Below, one piece after another: positions 12,651 to 24,942 of a stretch of 64,000 nt of DNA (positions are counted from its first letter, which is position 1; every line of letters starts with the position of its first letter). The notes under the pieces were generated by a model that ran no database searches, was not told the origin of the DNA, and worked only from the letters and a program-made list of their open reading frames with translations. The stretch comes from Parapristionchus giblindavisi. Taxonomy: Eukaryota; Nematoda; Chromadorea; Rhabditida; Diplogasteridae. The stretch is taken from positions 558,001-622,000 of the forward strand of contig CALSFV010000265.1 in the NCBI GenBank assembly GCA_943737045.1, read 5' to 3'. A program made the translations under genes and the position numbers.

Positions 12651-13275
12651 TTGCAAGGAGAGATCAGCCATTGATCATTGGCTGAATATTATTCACATCA
12701 TTAGTACTTCACAATAAGCCACATAAATGAAAACATTTCAAACTTGAGAAATTTTGAAATTTTCGAACATGACCATGAAAATCGAAATTTTCAAATTGAT
12801 CCAAGTGATGGGCTTCTTGTGTCATTTTACTCGTCTCACCTGTAAACTTTGAGTAGACCACAGTTCCGCACTAATTGTTTGGAAAATACAGCAAAAAATC
12901 ATGAAATAACGATTCTGAGTCAAGTTGGAAACACTCAGACCGATTTTTTCCGACACGCGCAATCCAAGATCGATTTCAGCCTGGCAGGGTTACATGCACT
13001 AGTAGTTGGCCTCCATGAATATACTAGAGAACTTTTGCGGAATTGAGTGTTTTTGTGCACTTTCGGCATGCCTAACACAATGCCGTTCGGTTGAAAAAAT
13101 ATGATAATCGAGTTTTCAAACTTGGCGCCCACCTGGCGCGCCGCTTTCCACTGCTAGGGCCACTTTGAGTGCCATTTTGTAATCAAGGCCCAAGGTACCC
13201 TACACCCATAAAGTGGAGTGGCCTGAATCAAAATTCTTGGCGCGATATCCGAAATTTGGCCGAAATGGTCGAGTC
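12651..13275. other. non-coding stretch
   Basis: No exon, RNA or transposon end that I can support. Lies between the right edge of duplication copy 1 and the broken end of the LINE fragment. Confidence 0.4.
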
Positions 13276-14590
13276 TTACAGATCCGGACTCTTAAGGGCT
13301 TCGCATAAATCAATAAGGGATGATGCTTGACCATTGCCAGAAGGAGACGAAATAGACCAATCAATGTGGTTGAAATCGCCTAACAATACAATAGGATTAT
13401 CGATCGATAGAAGGGAAGAAAGGCTATCAAACAGATCTGAATTAGACTGAGAAGTGGTATTTGGAGGACGGTAGACTAATACTATATGAATTGTTGTGAG
13501 AGACAGAGGAGAAACAATATCAATTGCAATTATATCTGAAGATGATGAGGTACTAGTGGGAATAAGAGTTGCATAGAGTTGGTCTCGTATGATAATACGT
13601 ACTCCACCACCCCTTCTCGCTCTGTCACAACGAAAGACTCGATAAGGGTAATCCAAAATCAGTTCAGAGTCACCAATCCGCGTAGAGAGCCAGGACTCTG
13701 TTACAAATACAATATCAGGCTTAGATACAGATAATAGACAATGTAGATCAGGTAGTTTATTGACTAAGGAGCGGGAATTGAATAGGATACACGATAGATA
13801 GGTGGAATCAGCAGATGGAGAGGGAGAGGGGGAGGGCCGGAAGGACTACCTTGATTAGTCTGGGTCTTCCAGTTGGTCGACCCATTCTGTACACTGATAC
13901 GGGCGTGGCCTCAACAGAGAGTGCATCAAGAAGGGAGGAGAACTCCGATCGATCACTCTCGACCTTCTCAGATGGTGAGAGGTCGTTGGATGGCTCGTCC
14001 ATACCGTATATAACTAAAGAACGTGAGCGAAGGTGGTCCTCCATAGACTGACTAGGTACAACAGAATGAGATACAGATGAAGGAGGATTAGATGGAATCG
14101 ATGATGAGGATGGAGGAGGGAACTGTGACTCATACAATTGACGAGCCTCTTGTAGCTCCTCTACAAAGGAGGCAAGAATAGAGATAAGTGAAGTCATAGA
14201 TGACCAAAGAGGAGGAGGAATAGAAGGTGGGCAGTCCATCGTCGAAAACTCGATAGCCTTGACTACCGCGTCCTTGATTGATGGACGTCCCTTCTTATTA
14301 GGAGGAGATGATGAGGGGGAGGTCGTAGAAGGGGAATCAGGAGCTCGAAGACGACCATTGCGATTGGCCATTTTATGAGATCAAGAAAACAATCAAATAT
14401 CGATTGACGGGAGAGAGAGACAAGAGGTCACCTCTCCCCGTGAGAGTAGAGAGACGAGTGTTTTGAGAGTAGAGAGACGAAGACTTTCCGTTTTCGGTTT
14501 TACAGTGTACTTCTTTAGACTCTGAAAACTCGAAATTTTCCGTTTTCCATTGTTTTTTTAGTGCGCAATGAGAATGTGTGAACACTGAGA
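13276..14590 (-). mobile_element. 5' part of a CR1-like LINE (ORF1 plus endonuclease, truncated)
   Basis: Minus strand. ORF1 starts at 14371 and ends at 13808 (187 codons). It has a low-complexity Ser/Pro N-terminus, then a region around SLVIYGMDEPSNDL ... VSVYRMGRPTGRPR typical of CR1/L2-type ORF1 proteins. It runs, out of frame, into the start of an apurinic-like endonuclease (about 13800-13276) with FNSRSLVNKLPDL, VTESWLS, RRGGGVRI, VYRPPN and LLGDFNHID. ORF1 is shortened at its 3' end, the reading frame shifts at the junction, and the endonuclease stops abruptly at 13276, so the copy is dead. The 5' leader reaches about 14590. Whether it belongs with the reverse transcriptase piece at 10.3 kb cannot be decided here. 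Confidence 0.85.
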
Positions 14591-14845
14591 GAGAAAACCC
14601 TAGTTCGCCTGCTTACAGCGCAGCATGCAAACTATGGGTTTTTCTCTCAGGGACAAAAGGGGTCAAATATGCCCTTTTGTATTTGTCCCTCTTTTCTCCC
14701 TTCGAGACGTTGCCAAACTATTTGCCGGCAAAAGTGACGTCTCAACCATAGACTGCGTTTGACAAAAATCCTGCCCTACATATCCAAAAGTACAAAAAGT
14801 GCTTTTGGAATGCCCTAATGATAATCATAATCATAATCATTATAG
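14591..14845. other. non-coding stretch with a GTGACGTC fragment
   Basis: Between the LINE leader and the first kinase exon. Contains CCAAACTATTTGCCGGCAAA followed by AGTGACGTCTC, which resembles one half of the GTGACGTCA palindromic element at 56.6 kb. Nothing else is supported. Confidence 0.4.
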
Positions 14846-15829
14846 CCCAAACATCCGGATGTTGATCTACCGGTTCATGATCCTGAGCTACGCAAATTGC
14901 TGAAAGCAGTTGGGCAAAACCAGCTGTTAGAATAGAAGGATCTAACTGACATGTAAGTATTGATCTTTGATCTCTGTTTGCTTTTAACGGCAGCTGGCAT
15001 CCAAAAATTTTGATTCGAAATAGTTAAAATAGTAGATCTCATGTTAACAAGCTAAAAAAACTGAACAGAAATATGTATTTGAAAGTTTGAAACGACTCCG
15101 TGGTAATAAGTTGGATTACTGTAGTTTGCTTCACACCACGGACGAGATTTCCGAACTACAGTATACTAACTCCATCTAAAAGCTCAAAAATGCAAATTAG
15201 AGTTTTGTTCTTCATATTTTGCCACTGCAGATAGAATAATCATCGAAACATCAAATTGCAAGTCGTATCCAAAGAGGTGGTGTGGCAATTAGGAAAAGGC
15301 TCCCGATAATTTTAGCAAACTGTAGATTTTTAACCTCGCCGTTCTCCTTACCAGAGAATTACGAACAATATGCATATTTCGTTATTTAATTTATTTTTAT
15401 TTAGCTCATTCGATCATGTGAAAAAAGTCGGCGAAGGATCGTTCGGAGAACTGTACAGAACGATAATGGGTGCAGAGCAGATTGTGATGAAGGTTTACCT
15501 TTTATATACATTATAGCTAAAAATTTATGGTCGCCGTCGGTAGATGTGTAGTGGGCGAAGAGGCAGAGGTGGTCGCCTGATCTCTGGAAAGAAAATGATT
15601 TTCACATGATATGTACGTACAGTACCCCACTCATTCCTTCAGTATCTCGAGATCTATTCAAATTTAACTTTTCGTTTTTCGTTTATTTGTGTTTGTTCCC
15701 ATAGGTTGAAAGTGTGTTACAAAGTATCAAGCCTGACCGTATTTTGAGCCAAAATTTATTTTTGAAAACCGAATACCAAGTTATTCGACCTATTTTTGTT
15801 CCGATCGAAATTTACAGTAATCTCAATTA

Positions 15830-15962
15830 TTCCTAGTAGGAACTGTAACAGTAATACCCACTAGAGATCAGAGATACAGTAATCCCAGTAGAGCTCAGAG
15901 ATACAGTAATGCTACTAGAGCTCAGAGGGACAGTAATCCCACTAAAGATCAGTCATACAGTA
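15830..15962. repeat. minisatellite with TACAGTAATCCCA units
   Basis: About four imperfect units of roughly 35 bp containing CAGAGATACAGTAATCCCA, in the intron after the glycine-loop exon of the haspin-like gene. Confidence 0.75.
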
Positions 15963-16834
15963 ATATCACTATTTCTTGTATGAAACGATATGTTGCATTC
16001 CGCACCTTCCACTCGAGAGAGAATGAAAATGAATGGGTTGAAAATGACTTCAAATTTGCAATGGGATGAACCGTACGAGCGCATTAAATTATTTTTTTCC
16101 CGAAACGCCTCATTAGAAAGCTCTTGAAAACTTAATAACATACTGGAAGAAGAACATCTCATTTTCCTAAATTTTTGAGCTATTTGTTTCGAAGTGTTTC
16201 AGAGACATTTTCATGTCCTGGTTTGTTTAGTCGATAGAGCTCGAAAAAAGAGCGGGGTCACTCTAGTGACACTTTTTTCGCTAAAACGCACCAGAAGCGA
16301 GAAATTCGAGCCCCAAAATGAAAATTGCATAATGAGACTTTGGGGGCTGGTAGGGCATGCCTAGATGTCCAAAAATGGTCCTAACTCATTTCACCATTTT
16401 CGCTCTATTCCCACGAATTGTAAATTTAGCTCAATTTTCGGGTGACAGGCTTGATATACTATTTAATATAATTGATTAATGACTTTATTTAATCCCCATT
16501 CAGATCATCTCATTCGAAGACAAGGACGGGAACGATTCTCTGATGAAATCCGAACAATTAGTATCAGAGGTACGGATACGGCATTATTAGTTATTGATTG
16601 ATTGATTGATATTGTTTGATCGAGCAACATACATTATACGTTATCGTGCAGATTCTATCCGAAGTACAGATACGTTAGTAATGATTATTGATTGATCAAT
16701 CGATATTGTTTGATAGATTATATTTTCTTTCGTACAGGTTACGATTTCTCGTATGCTGCACTCTCTGAACAACGACACCGGACGAGTGACCACGCCGAAC
16801 TACACTCAACTGATGGGTTGTTATGCCGTTCAAG

Positions 16835-17460
16835 GTAACTTCATAGATTATCAATAGACTAGTAGTAGACTGGCAATAGACTACACTGACGGCAAACTGT
16901 CTCATATTTGAGCCATAGGTTATCTAAGATGCGACAATTAGAGTAACGTTCTCTCACATGTGAGATAACTTAGCTTACTCCAGTCAACGTTACTATCTCG
17001 AGCGAGAGAGTATTATCTAACGTGTCTTTTTGAGAGAGTTTTGAGTAAGCTAACCTTTCTCTATAGCTGAACAGTTAGACAACCTATATCTAACACGGAT
17101 CTCCTGTAAGAATGAAAGAAGCCAACCGACAGTTTTTAATTTTTTCTCACCGATTTGGATGAGATTTATATGATTGACCATAATGACGTAAAGGAGAAGG
17201 TCTAGGCACTTGGTTTCGCCAAATTTGCATTTTTATCGATTTTTTATCTTCACCTTTGGGCAGCCATATCTCACTCAATTTTTGACCTACAGCAAGAAAT
17301 TTTTTTTCCAATCGACTCGAAATGAACTGTTCTAGAAGTTAGTCAACAAAGGATACGTGTAAAAACGCCGTTTCTCAGAGGGGAACCGGACTTAGCGTTA
17401 TTTTCTTAAAAAACAATTCTTATCCCATCTCTGTTCATTTTTTATGCAAATTTGCAATTA
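16835..17460. other. intronic non-coding stretch left of the transposon nest
   Basis: No exon matching the missing kinase hinge is seen. Around 16940-17070 there are inverted TAGCTTACTC / GAGTAAGCTA motifs, possibly a decayed hairpin element. Confidence 0.4.
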
Positions 17461-18429
17461 ATGTACAGTAGGGTTGCAGGAACGGTGGCGAATTCTACGC
17501 ACCCAATTGCCATCCCTTCCCTTCTCTCTAGCAATCGCCCGTGAGAGACACTCTCTCTCTTCCTAAATTCGTAGTTTGGCCTATCACTGCGAGAGAGTGC
17601 GTAGTCCCCGCACCTTTGCGGGGACTACGCACTCTTTCTCGCCTCTCCCGGACCCTATCCCTACTCTCTCTCCGCTCTACCCGGCTCGCCCCCATTGTGG
17701 CACATTTGAAGACATATCCAACTCCCCTCTCATCTGAGAGCTTGGCAGTCAACAGCAAAGTTGTAGCTCACATCGACCCGGTTCTGATTCTTTTTTGGAA
17801 GAGTCGATACGATCAAAACAAACGAAATTACATTCGCTCTACTGTTTCAGATGGAAATCGAAACAATTACCGTTCAAAATAAGTGTTTGTGTGGACATTT
17901 GAATTTCTCTCAATGATCATAGGAATCAGATTTCCCCCTGAATATTTATTATGTTGAGTTCCTGTCATTCCATCTATTTTTCATTTCAATGATTCAATGT
18001 CTCGAGAGGGAGATTGTTAACCTCTCATGGTCCGCTCTTCCACTCTCGTCGCTCTGCTGGTTGTGAGATTATCTATGACAGATCAATAAAAATTCGCATA
18101 CCATAAATATACGATGTCCCGGTGTCCGAGACTGTTACATTGTTTTCATTTTTCACGGTCTTGATGCAGTATTTATTATCTACGTGTTTTTAGTGTAGAT
18201 TTGTTTGCCCAATGCACTTATGTATAATAATAAAAAATGAAAAAAAACAACTAGCGCAGCGGAGCAAAATAGGTGTACTATATCTATATATCATCATCGT
18301 CGATAACCTGATCAACCCCACACCTTGATACTTTCCAACAGTCATTGCAGCACACAGATTCCACACGTAGAACTGAATCCAAGCTGCCCCGGTGACCCCA
18401 ATGGCCGATATGTTCACAGATATATACTT

Positions 18430-18690
18430 GTTCCTTTATCCTTTCTGGTAGGTCCCACCATCACCCCTTCTGTAGTCGTCGATATCTCTCATAGTCGATC
18501 TTTGGTCCTGGTCATTCTCACTGAAGATGCTGTTGCCTCCGCAAGTTCTCATGGTCCACAACTGAGTTCACCACCACACAGTCCTCGCTCACTCGCACTG
18601 TCATCCTCTATCTTCGTCCAAGAGAGGGACCACTGTATCCTATGAGAGATCCCCCTTTCCACCCCGAGATATCAAACCCTGACTCCCCAA
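18430..18690 (+). mobile_element. putative retroelement 3' region
   Basis: Shares GTAGGTCCCACCAT, CGATCTTTGGTCCTGGTC and CCAAGAGAGGGACCA in the same order as the reverse strand of the exon-10 insertion at 7309-8129. Non-coding; assignment to a LINE 3' region is inference. Confidence 0.45.
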
Positions 18691-18960
18691 TATATCACAT
18701 TTAAATTTCATGAATTTTCACTAGTCACTTTTATGTGTTTCGTTTCGTGCATACGCACGTTGATAAAATATATAAATATATGCCCAGGTGCTGAATTCGG
18801 TGAAAATTGTCATTTTTCGTAAATTGACCACTATTCCGTTGTATGTGATCCAATCGCGATCAAAATAGGGTCACTATATCACAGTATCATCTATACAAAC
18901 ATACTAAAAAATGAAGAGAAACGGTTGACTGCGAAGGAAGTTATGGCTGAAAAACCAAAA

Positions 18961-18987
18961 TATGTTAGAATATTGGCCAGCACTGTA
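18961..18987. mobile_element. Tc1-type terminal repeat remnant
   Basis: Read on the reverse strand: TACAGTGCTGGCCAATATTC, close to the start of Tc1-family terminal repeats. I could not find the partner end, so this is a solitary or truncated terminus. Confidence 0.45.
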
Positions 18988-19940
18988 GCATACTGAATAA
19001 TACTTCTGTAAACAGCATTCAGTCGCCAGTCTTTTTCCATTAAAAATATCTAAATTAAATTGAAATTGAAAAAAAAATGAAACTAAATTGAGGATACTTG
19101 TAGGAAATGTGCTTATTAAACATTTGGTTCAAAATCCGATCGAAATTAAAACGCGCTCTCTGTAAGGGCGGAGGGGGGAGGGCACAAAGTTTCAAAATCA
19201 TCCTAGACCATTCATATTTGGTGGTTAGAGTTCCTAGGGGTGGGATACACTTCAGCCAAAAAATTGGCTCGAATTATCGATTTTTGATCTACCAAAAGTG
19301 AAAATTTCAAATTGATTTTTTCGAATCGTGTCATATATCATTCGAAAGAGCGTTTAAAGATATGTAAATCTGACAAGTTTCAAAAGATTTCGTTCATTGG
19401 TTTTTGAGAAAAATCCGATTTTTCGAAAAAAAGCCAGACTCTTGTCCTTTCGTTAAATAGCAGACAACATTCCCATCATTTGTAGGCTCTGGGCAGTTGA
19501 TATATTATGTAAAAAGAGATGGGCTATCCGAATATCATAACTATTTTTACCATCTCCGTTACGGAATATGACATATTGGCAAAAAACCAGCGTCTTTTAG
19601 CGTTACAATCGTCGACGAGGGTTCGAATCCTGCCACGGGTGAAAACTTTTGCAAACTTTTTTTCAATTATTATTTTGCTTTTAATCATCTTTTTTCGGTG
19701 TTTAGGACTGCTTTAAGTGATTTTCAGATCGAGCAATGTCTAAAATGCAATATTCTGAAAATGGAAGTAGCCATTTTTTAAACATTTTTATCAATGGATA
19801 CATCAAGCAAGCACATCGTTGTCATTTGAATCATCTTCCACAACAGAATTAACATCGGTAAGTTCTCCATCCATCAATCCATTCTGTACCGAAATTTAGT
19901 TCATCTTTATCCTCATCGGTTGTAGAACTGCTAACATTGA

Positions 19941-20237
19941 CAAAAAAAAAGAAAGCAAAGTGGAATCAGAGCAAAACGTTCTACAATCGATGAGGATAAA
20001 GATGAACTAAATTTCGATATACAATGGATGAAATTGTTGATTGAATTGGATACGAACGAAGTTGATGCAATTGATGATGAGGCGTTGATATCTGATGATG
20101 ATCTTATGGTCACTTCCATTAGAAACAACATGAATGTTTTCAACATGGAAGAAACGATTGAATTGATGGATGGAGAACTTACCGATGTTAATTCTGTTGT
20201 GGAAGATGATTCAAATGACAACGATGTGCTTGCTTGA
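19941..20237 (+). CDS. acidic coding-like fragment inside a foldback element
   Basis: Open frame of about 98 codons ending in TGA at 20235-20237, with no obvious start of its own (first ATG 20028). It begins with a basic patch (KKRKQSG...AKRS) and continues as an Asp/Glu-rich tail (IDDEALISDDDLM, VEDDSNDNDVLA). The composition resembles the acidic C-terminal tails of some DDE transposases, but I recognise no domain. A shortened, inverted version of part of it lies in the left arm. It could be a transposase remnant or a captured gene end; expression is doubtful. Confidence 0.35.
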   Translation, partial: QKKRKQSGIRAKRSTIDEDKDELNFDIQWMKLLIELDTNEVDAIDDEALISDDDLMVTSIRNNMNVFNMEETIELMDGELTDVNSVVEDDSNDNDVLA

Positions 20238-20823
20238 TGTATCCATAAAAATGTTTAAAAATGGCTACTTCCATTTTCAGAATATTGCATTTTAGACATT
20301 GCTCGATCTGAAAATCACTTAAAGCAGTCCTAAACACCGAAAAAAGATGATTAAAAGCAAAAAATAATTGAAAAAAGTTTGCAAAAGTTTTCACCGTGGC
20401 AGGATTCGAACCCTCGTCGACGATTGCAACGCTAAAAAAACGCTGGTTTATTGCCAATATGTCATATTCCGTAACGGAGATGGTAAAAATAGTTGTGATA
20501 TTCGGATAGCCCATCTCTTTTTACATAATATATCAACTGCCCAGAGCCTACAAATGATGGGAATGCTGTCTGCTATTTAACGAAAGGACAAGAGTCTGGC
20601 TTTTTTTCGAAAAATCGGATTTTTCTCAAAAACCAATGAACGAAATCTTTTGAAACTTGTCAGATTTACATATCTTTAAACGCTCTTTCGAATGATATAT
20701 GACACGATTCGAAAAAATCAATTTGAAATTTTCACTTTTGGTAGATCAAAAATCGATAATTCGAGCCAATTTTTTGGCTGAAGTGTATCCCACCCCTAGG
20801 AACTCTAACCACCAAATATGAAT

Positions 20824-21356
20824 CAGGGCTGGGATTTTTTGAAAATAATTTCAAAAAAATTTTTGATCAAAAAATTCAAAAAATGGCTCAAAAAATTTTT
20901 GAATTCAAATTTTTTTTGAAAAAGTTCTTTACTTCGTTTAAAAGGATACTAAGCAATTCAGACACATCATTTTTGCCTGGAAAGTGATTAACACGTTCAA
21001 TTACGCAATTAACCAAATTCTGAAACATGAAAAACATCATACAATATTTTTTTCACTTTTAAAAAATTCTACGTCAGTGTATTGGACACACTAATCCACA
21101 CTAAAACCCATAGAATCCGCTTCAGCAAGACCGCGAAAAATGTTAAAAATGGGAATTTAGTTGAGTTTTGTCAAATGTTGTCACAATTTTCCACAAATGT
21201 TTCACTTTTTGTCGTTTTAACGGCACTTTTTTAAATTTAATTTTTTTTTGATTTTTTGAGAAATATTCAAAAAACTTTTTTTTGATTTTGAATTTTTTGA
21301 AATGGTCAAAAAATTCAAAAAATTCAAAAAATCAAAATCAAAAAATCCCAGCCCTG
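20824..21356. mobile_element. hAT-type MITE with 8 bp target duplication
   Basis: Begins CAGGGCTGGGATTTTTTGA and ends with the exact complement; flanked by ATATGAAT at 20816-20823 and 21357-21364. Length 533 bp. The interior is rich in AAAAAATTCAAA runs, with no coding capacity. Removing it joins the two halves of the foldback arm perfectly, which confirms the boundaries. Confidence 0.92.
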
Positions 21357-22869
21357 ATATGAATGTTCTAGGATGATTTTGAAACTTTGTGCCCTCCCCC
21401 TGTTGCTACCCCTCCGCTGTTAGGGATAGTGCGTTTTAATATGAAATACATGGCTATTGACCAGTAATAATTCTCCATAACGAACGAAATTAGGTTTCGT
21501 CCACTTTGACTGTCAATGGTATTTTTATGGGCAAAGTCGTAATTGAACTCTGTAATCTCGCCACTTTGTAGATGTGTTAGGTAGATGTTTGGGCACATCA
21601 TACCAAATTTTTAGATGTTTAGAAAAACCGGCCGGGAAATACCGTATGTCCAAAATATGGTAAGGATTTTTATTCGAATTTTCTCTTCAAGAAGCGCAAT
21701 CCTTCTGAAATTTGCATGGTGGTGCCCTATGGCCATGTGAAATACTTGTTGAATCGGAGGCCCGTAGCTCAACTACAGACTGAGTTATGACATTTTTACG
21801 AAATTTTGATGGGTCAGGCGAAATTAGCTAATTCCTCGGAGCGATATGCAAGAAACGTGGTTAATGGCTTAAAACGTTCACCGATAGTTGTTTGTTCCTC
21901 ATAAAAAAATTGGACTAATAGAAAAAAAAACTACCTGAGAATAAACCTATTTTTACGAACGCACCTCGGTATTTCAAGAATGATTAAATCATCTCATCAT
22001 CGTAGGTAACAATCAATAACATACAAATTTTCTCCAATGGTTACACTATTAAATAAAACAAACCGGGTGCTGATCGGTCAAGTACGAAGAAAGTTATAGC
22101 GATTCAAATTTTGGGGCCAGACTTTTGCACGGTACTGCAAGTGCATTGGGCAAACAAATCCACACTAGATACACTTAGATAATAAATACTGCATCAAGAC
22201 CTTGAAAAATGAAAACAATGTAACAGTCTCGGACACCGGGACATCGTATATTTATGGTATGCGAATTTTTATTGATCTGTCATAGATAATCTCACAACCA
22301 GCAGAGCGACGAGAGTGGAAGAGCGGACCATGAGAGGTTAACAATCTCCCTCTCGAGACATTGAATCATTGAAATGAAAAATAGATGGAATGACAGGAAC
22401 TCAACATAATAAATATTCAGGGGGAAATCTGATTCCTATGATCATTGAGAGAAATTCAAATGTCCACACAAACACTTATTTTGAACGGTAATTGTTTCGA
22501 TTTCCATCTGATATCGTAGAACGAATGTAATTTCGTTTGTTTTGATCGTATCGACTCTTCCAAAAACGAATCAGAACCGGGTCGATGTGAGCTACAACTT
22601 TGCTGTTGACTGCCAAGCTCTCAGATGAGAGGGGAGTTGGATATGTCTTCAAATGTGCCTCAATGGGGGTGAGCCGGTGGAGCGGAGAGAGAGTAGGGAC
22701 AGGGTCAGGGAGAGGCGAGAAAGAGTGCGTAGTCCCCGCAAAAGTGCGGGGACTACGCACCCTCCGGCTGTCTCTAATCTCTCGTGCGGGAAATGCCGAG
22801 AGAGGGGCAAGAGATGGGAAGAGGGCGCGGTAAATTCGACTACGCCTACGCAACGGCAACCCTAATGTA

Positions 22870-24280
22870 CAGTACCGTGCAAAAGTATGGACGCAAATTT
22901 CGAATCGTTATAACTTTTTACGTAGTTGGCCGATCGGCCTCGGTTTAATTTTATTATATAGTATGAACATTGGAGAAAATTATGAAGGTATCGATTATTA
23001 CCTACGGTGATGAAATGATTTCATCATTCTTGAAATGACGAGGTGCGATCGTAAAAATAGGTTTATTCTCAGGTAGATTTTTTCTGTGAGTCCAAATTTT
23101 TTGTGATTAACGAACAACTATCAGTGAACATTTTAAGCCATTAACAACGTTGGTTGCATACCGCTCCGAGGAATTAGCTAATTTCGCCTGACCCATTACA
23201 ATTTCGTAAAAATGCCATAACTCAGTCCGTAGTTGAGCTACAGCTCTCCGATTCAACAGGTATTATCGCATAGTCATGGGGCAGCACCATGCCAATTTCG
23301 GAAGGTTTCAGGCTCTTGAAGAGAAAATTCGAAAAAAATCCCAAACCATATTTTGGACTTACGGTATTTGACGGCCGGTTTTTCTAAAATTCTAAAAATT
23401 TGCCACGACGTGCCTAAACATCTACCTAACACATCTACAAAGTGGCGAGATTACATCACTTCGATTACGACTTTGCTAATAAAAATACCATTGGAAGTCA
23501 GAGTGGATTTTTGCGAGAAAAGAGACAGATAAAAGAGGTGGAATGTCCAATAGTGGAACTAAATTCAGGATACTTGTGAGAAATGTGTTTATTAAACTCT
23601 TGGTTCAAAATCCGATCAAAATTGATTATGAAATACTGTGTTATTGACCCGTAATCGTTCTCGATATCGAACGATATTAGGTTCCGTCCACTTTGACTTT
23701 CAATGGTATTTTTATTGGCAAAGTCGTAATTGAAGTGCTGTAATCTCGCCACTTTGTAGATGTGTTAGGTAGATGTTTAGGCACGTCATGGCAACTTTTT
23801 AGATTTTTAGAAAAACCGGCTGGGAAATACCGTAAGTCCAAAATATGGTTTGGAATTTTTTTCGAATTTTCTATTCAAGAGCCTGAAACCTTCCGAAATT
23901 GGCATGGTGCTGCCCCATGACTATGCGATAATACCTGTTGAATCGGAGAGCTGTAGCTCAACTACGGACTGAGTTATGGCATTTTTACGAAATTTTAATG
24001 GGTCAGGCGAAATTAGCTAATTCCTCGGAGCGGTATGTTCCTCACAAAAAAATTGGTCTCACAGAAAAAAAATCTGCCTGAGAATAAACCTATTTTTACG
24101 ATCGCACCTCGGCATTTCAATAATGATGAAATCATTTCATCACCATAGGTAATAATCGATACCTTCATAATTTTCTCCAATGTTCATACTATATAATAAA
24201 ATTAAACCTAGGCCGATCGGCCATGTAAGTAAAAAGTTATAACGATTCGAATTTTGCGTCCATACTTTTGCACGGTACTG
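22870..24280. mobile_element. mariner-like foldback element
   Basis: Ends CAGTACCGTGCAAAAGTATG and its complement, each bordered by TA (22868-22869 and 24281-24282). The CAGT...CAAAAGT form is typical of Tc1/mariner termini. Arms of about 0.65 kb (22870 to about 23530, about 23620 to 24280) surround a short centre with AACTAAATTCAGGATACTTG. No transposase frame. The hAT-like foldback ends exactly at its left border. Confidence 0.88.
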
Positions 24281-24942
24281 TAGACCAATCGAAAGCTCTC
24301 AACGAGCTCTACAAAAATGACTTAGTATTACAAGTAATGAAATTTGACCATATTCAAGATATTTTTAAAAAATCCGTTTTTTTTTCACTAGCAATTGTTG
24401 TGCAATGTAATCGATTAACAACGAAACGGTGCTCTTTGCTTCCACCAATGTGTTTTGCTTGTACTATTTGCTAATATTGTTATAGTAAAGGACAACACAT
24501 AAAAGAGGTACGAGGTACGCGTTCCGTATACTAGGCACACTAGGGGGTTGGTTACACGTGGGAGAATGACAGCTTGTTGATTTTGATACGGGAATTTACT
24601 CCCATGTTACTCCCATATACCCTCAATTTTGTGGTTCATAGCAATTCATCTTTGAAAGCCAGAATATCGACACAGCGTAGTACGGGAGAAAACTCATTAC
24701 AAAATTTGGCAAAATGCCGAAAAAAAATACGGTATGGTGCACTATGGTGTACTCTCATCATCTGAGCTCTCTCACTTTTGCGTAATCTCTTTTTTTCTCT
24801 GTTACACCGCTCTCTCGAAACCCTGTGAGTGAAAGAGAGAACATTGTATTGGAGAGAATATTTATGCGTGGCTTGAGCTCCTCTCCAAGCTATGGATTGT
24901 ATAATATGTTTAATAGTATCTAACGCATACTACTGTATCCAG
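24281..24942. other. intronic non-coding stretch
   Basis: Searched by eye for the missing haspin hinge exon; none supported. Contains a loose CTCTCTC/GAGAGAG inverted motif near 24765-24860. Confidence 0.35.

Larger units (their letters stand above)
19134..21437. mobile_element. foldback element with tRNA-like boxes and an acidic coding fragment
   Basis: Left arm from about 19134 to 19930 is the reverse complement of about 19975-20823 plus 21365-21437; the right arm holds extra sequence (about 20035-20158) missing from the left. Ends are AAAACGCGCT... and ...AGTGCGTTTT. Both arms contain a tRNA-like segment with GGTTCGAATCCTGCCACGG (19617-19640, and the complement near 20394-20418). A hAT-type MITE sits in the right arm. 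The element interrupts a mariner-like copy. Confidence 0.8.
19079..22135. mobile_element. truncated mariner-like foldback, second copy, interrupted
   Basis: Sequence 19079-19145 (ACTAAATTGAGGATACTTGT...) and 21438-22135 match the centre and right arm of the element at 22870-24280, ending in the same ACTTTTGCACGGTACTG. The left arm is missing and the copy is split by the foldback at about 19134-21437. It lies within the spacer of the hAT-like element. Confidence 0.75.
17469..22864. mobile_element. hAT-like foldback element hosting further insertions
   Basis: Ends read TAGGGTTGC and GCAACCCTA, flanked by ATGTACAG at 17461-17468 and 22865-22872, i.e. an 8 bp target duplication typical of hAT elements. 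Arms 17469 to about 18222 and about 22138-22864 are diverged reverse complements; each contains a perfect small hairpin of GTAGTCCCCGCA (near 17600 and 22730). The 3.9 kb interior carries other elements. The right-hand target duplicate includes the first three bases of the mariner-like element that begins at 22870, so this element inserted into that element's left end. No transposase is visible. Confidence 0.8.
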
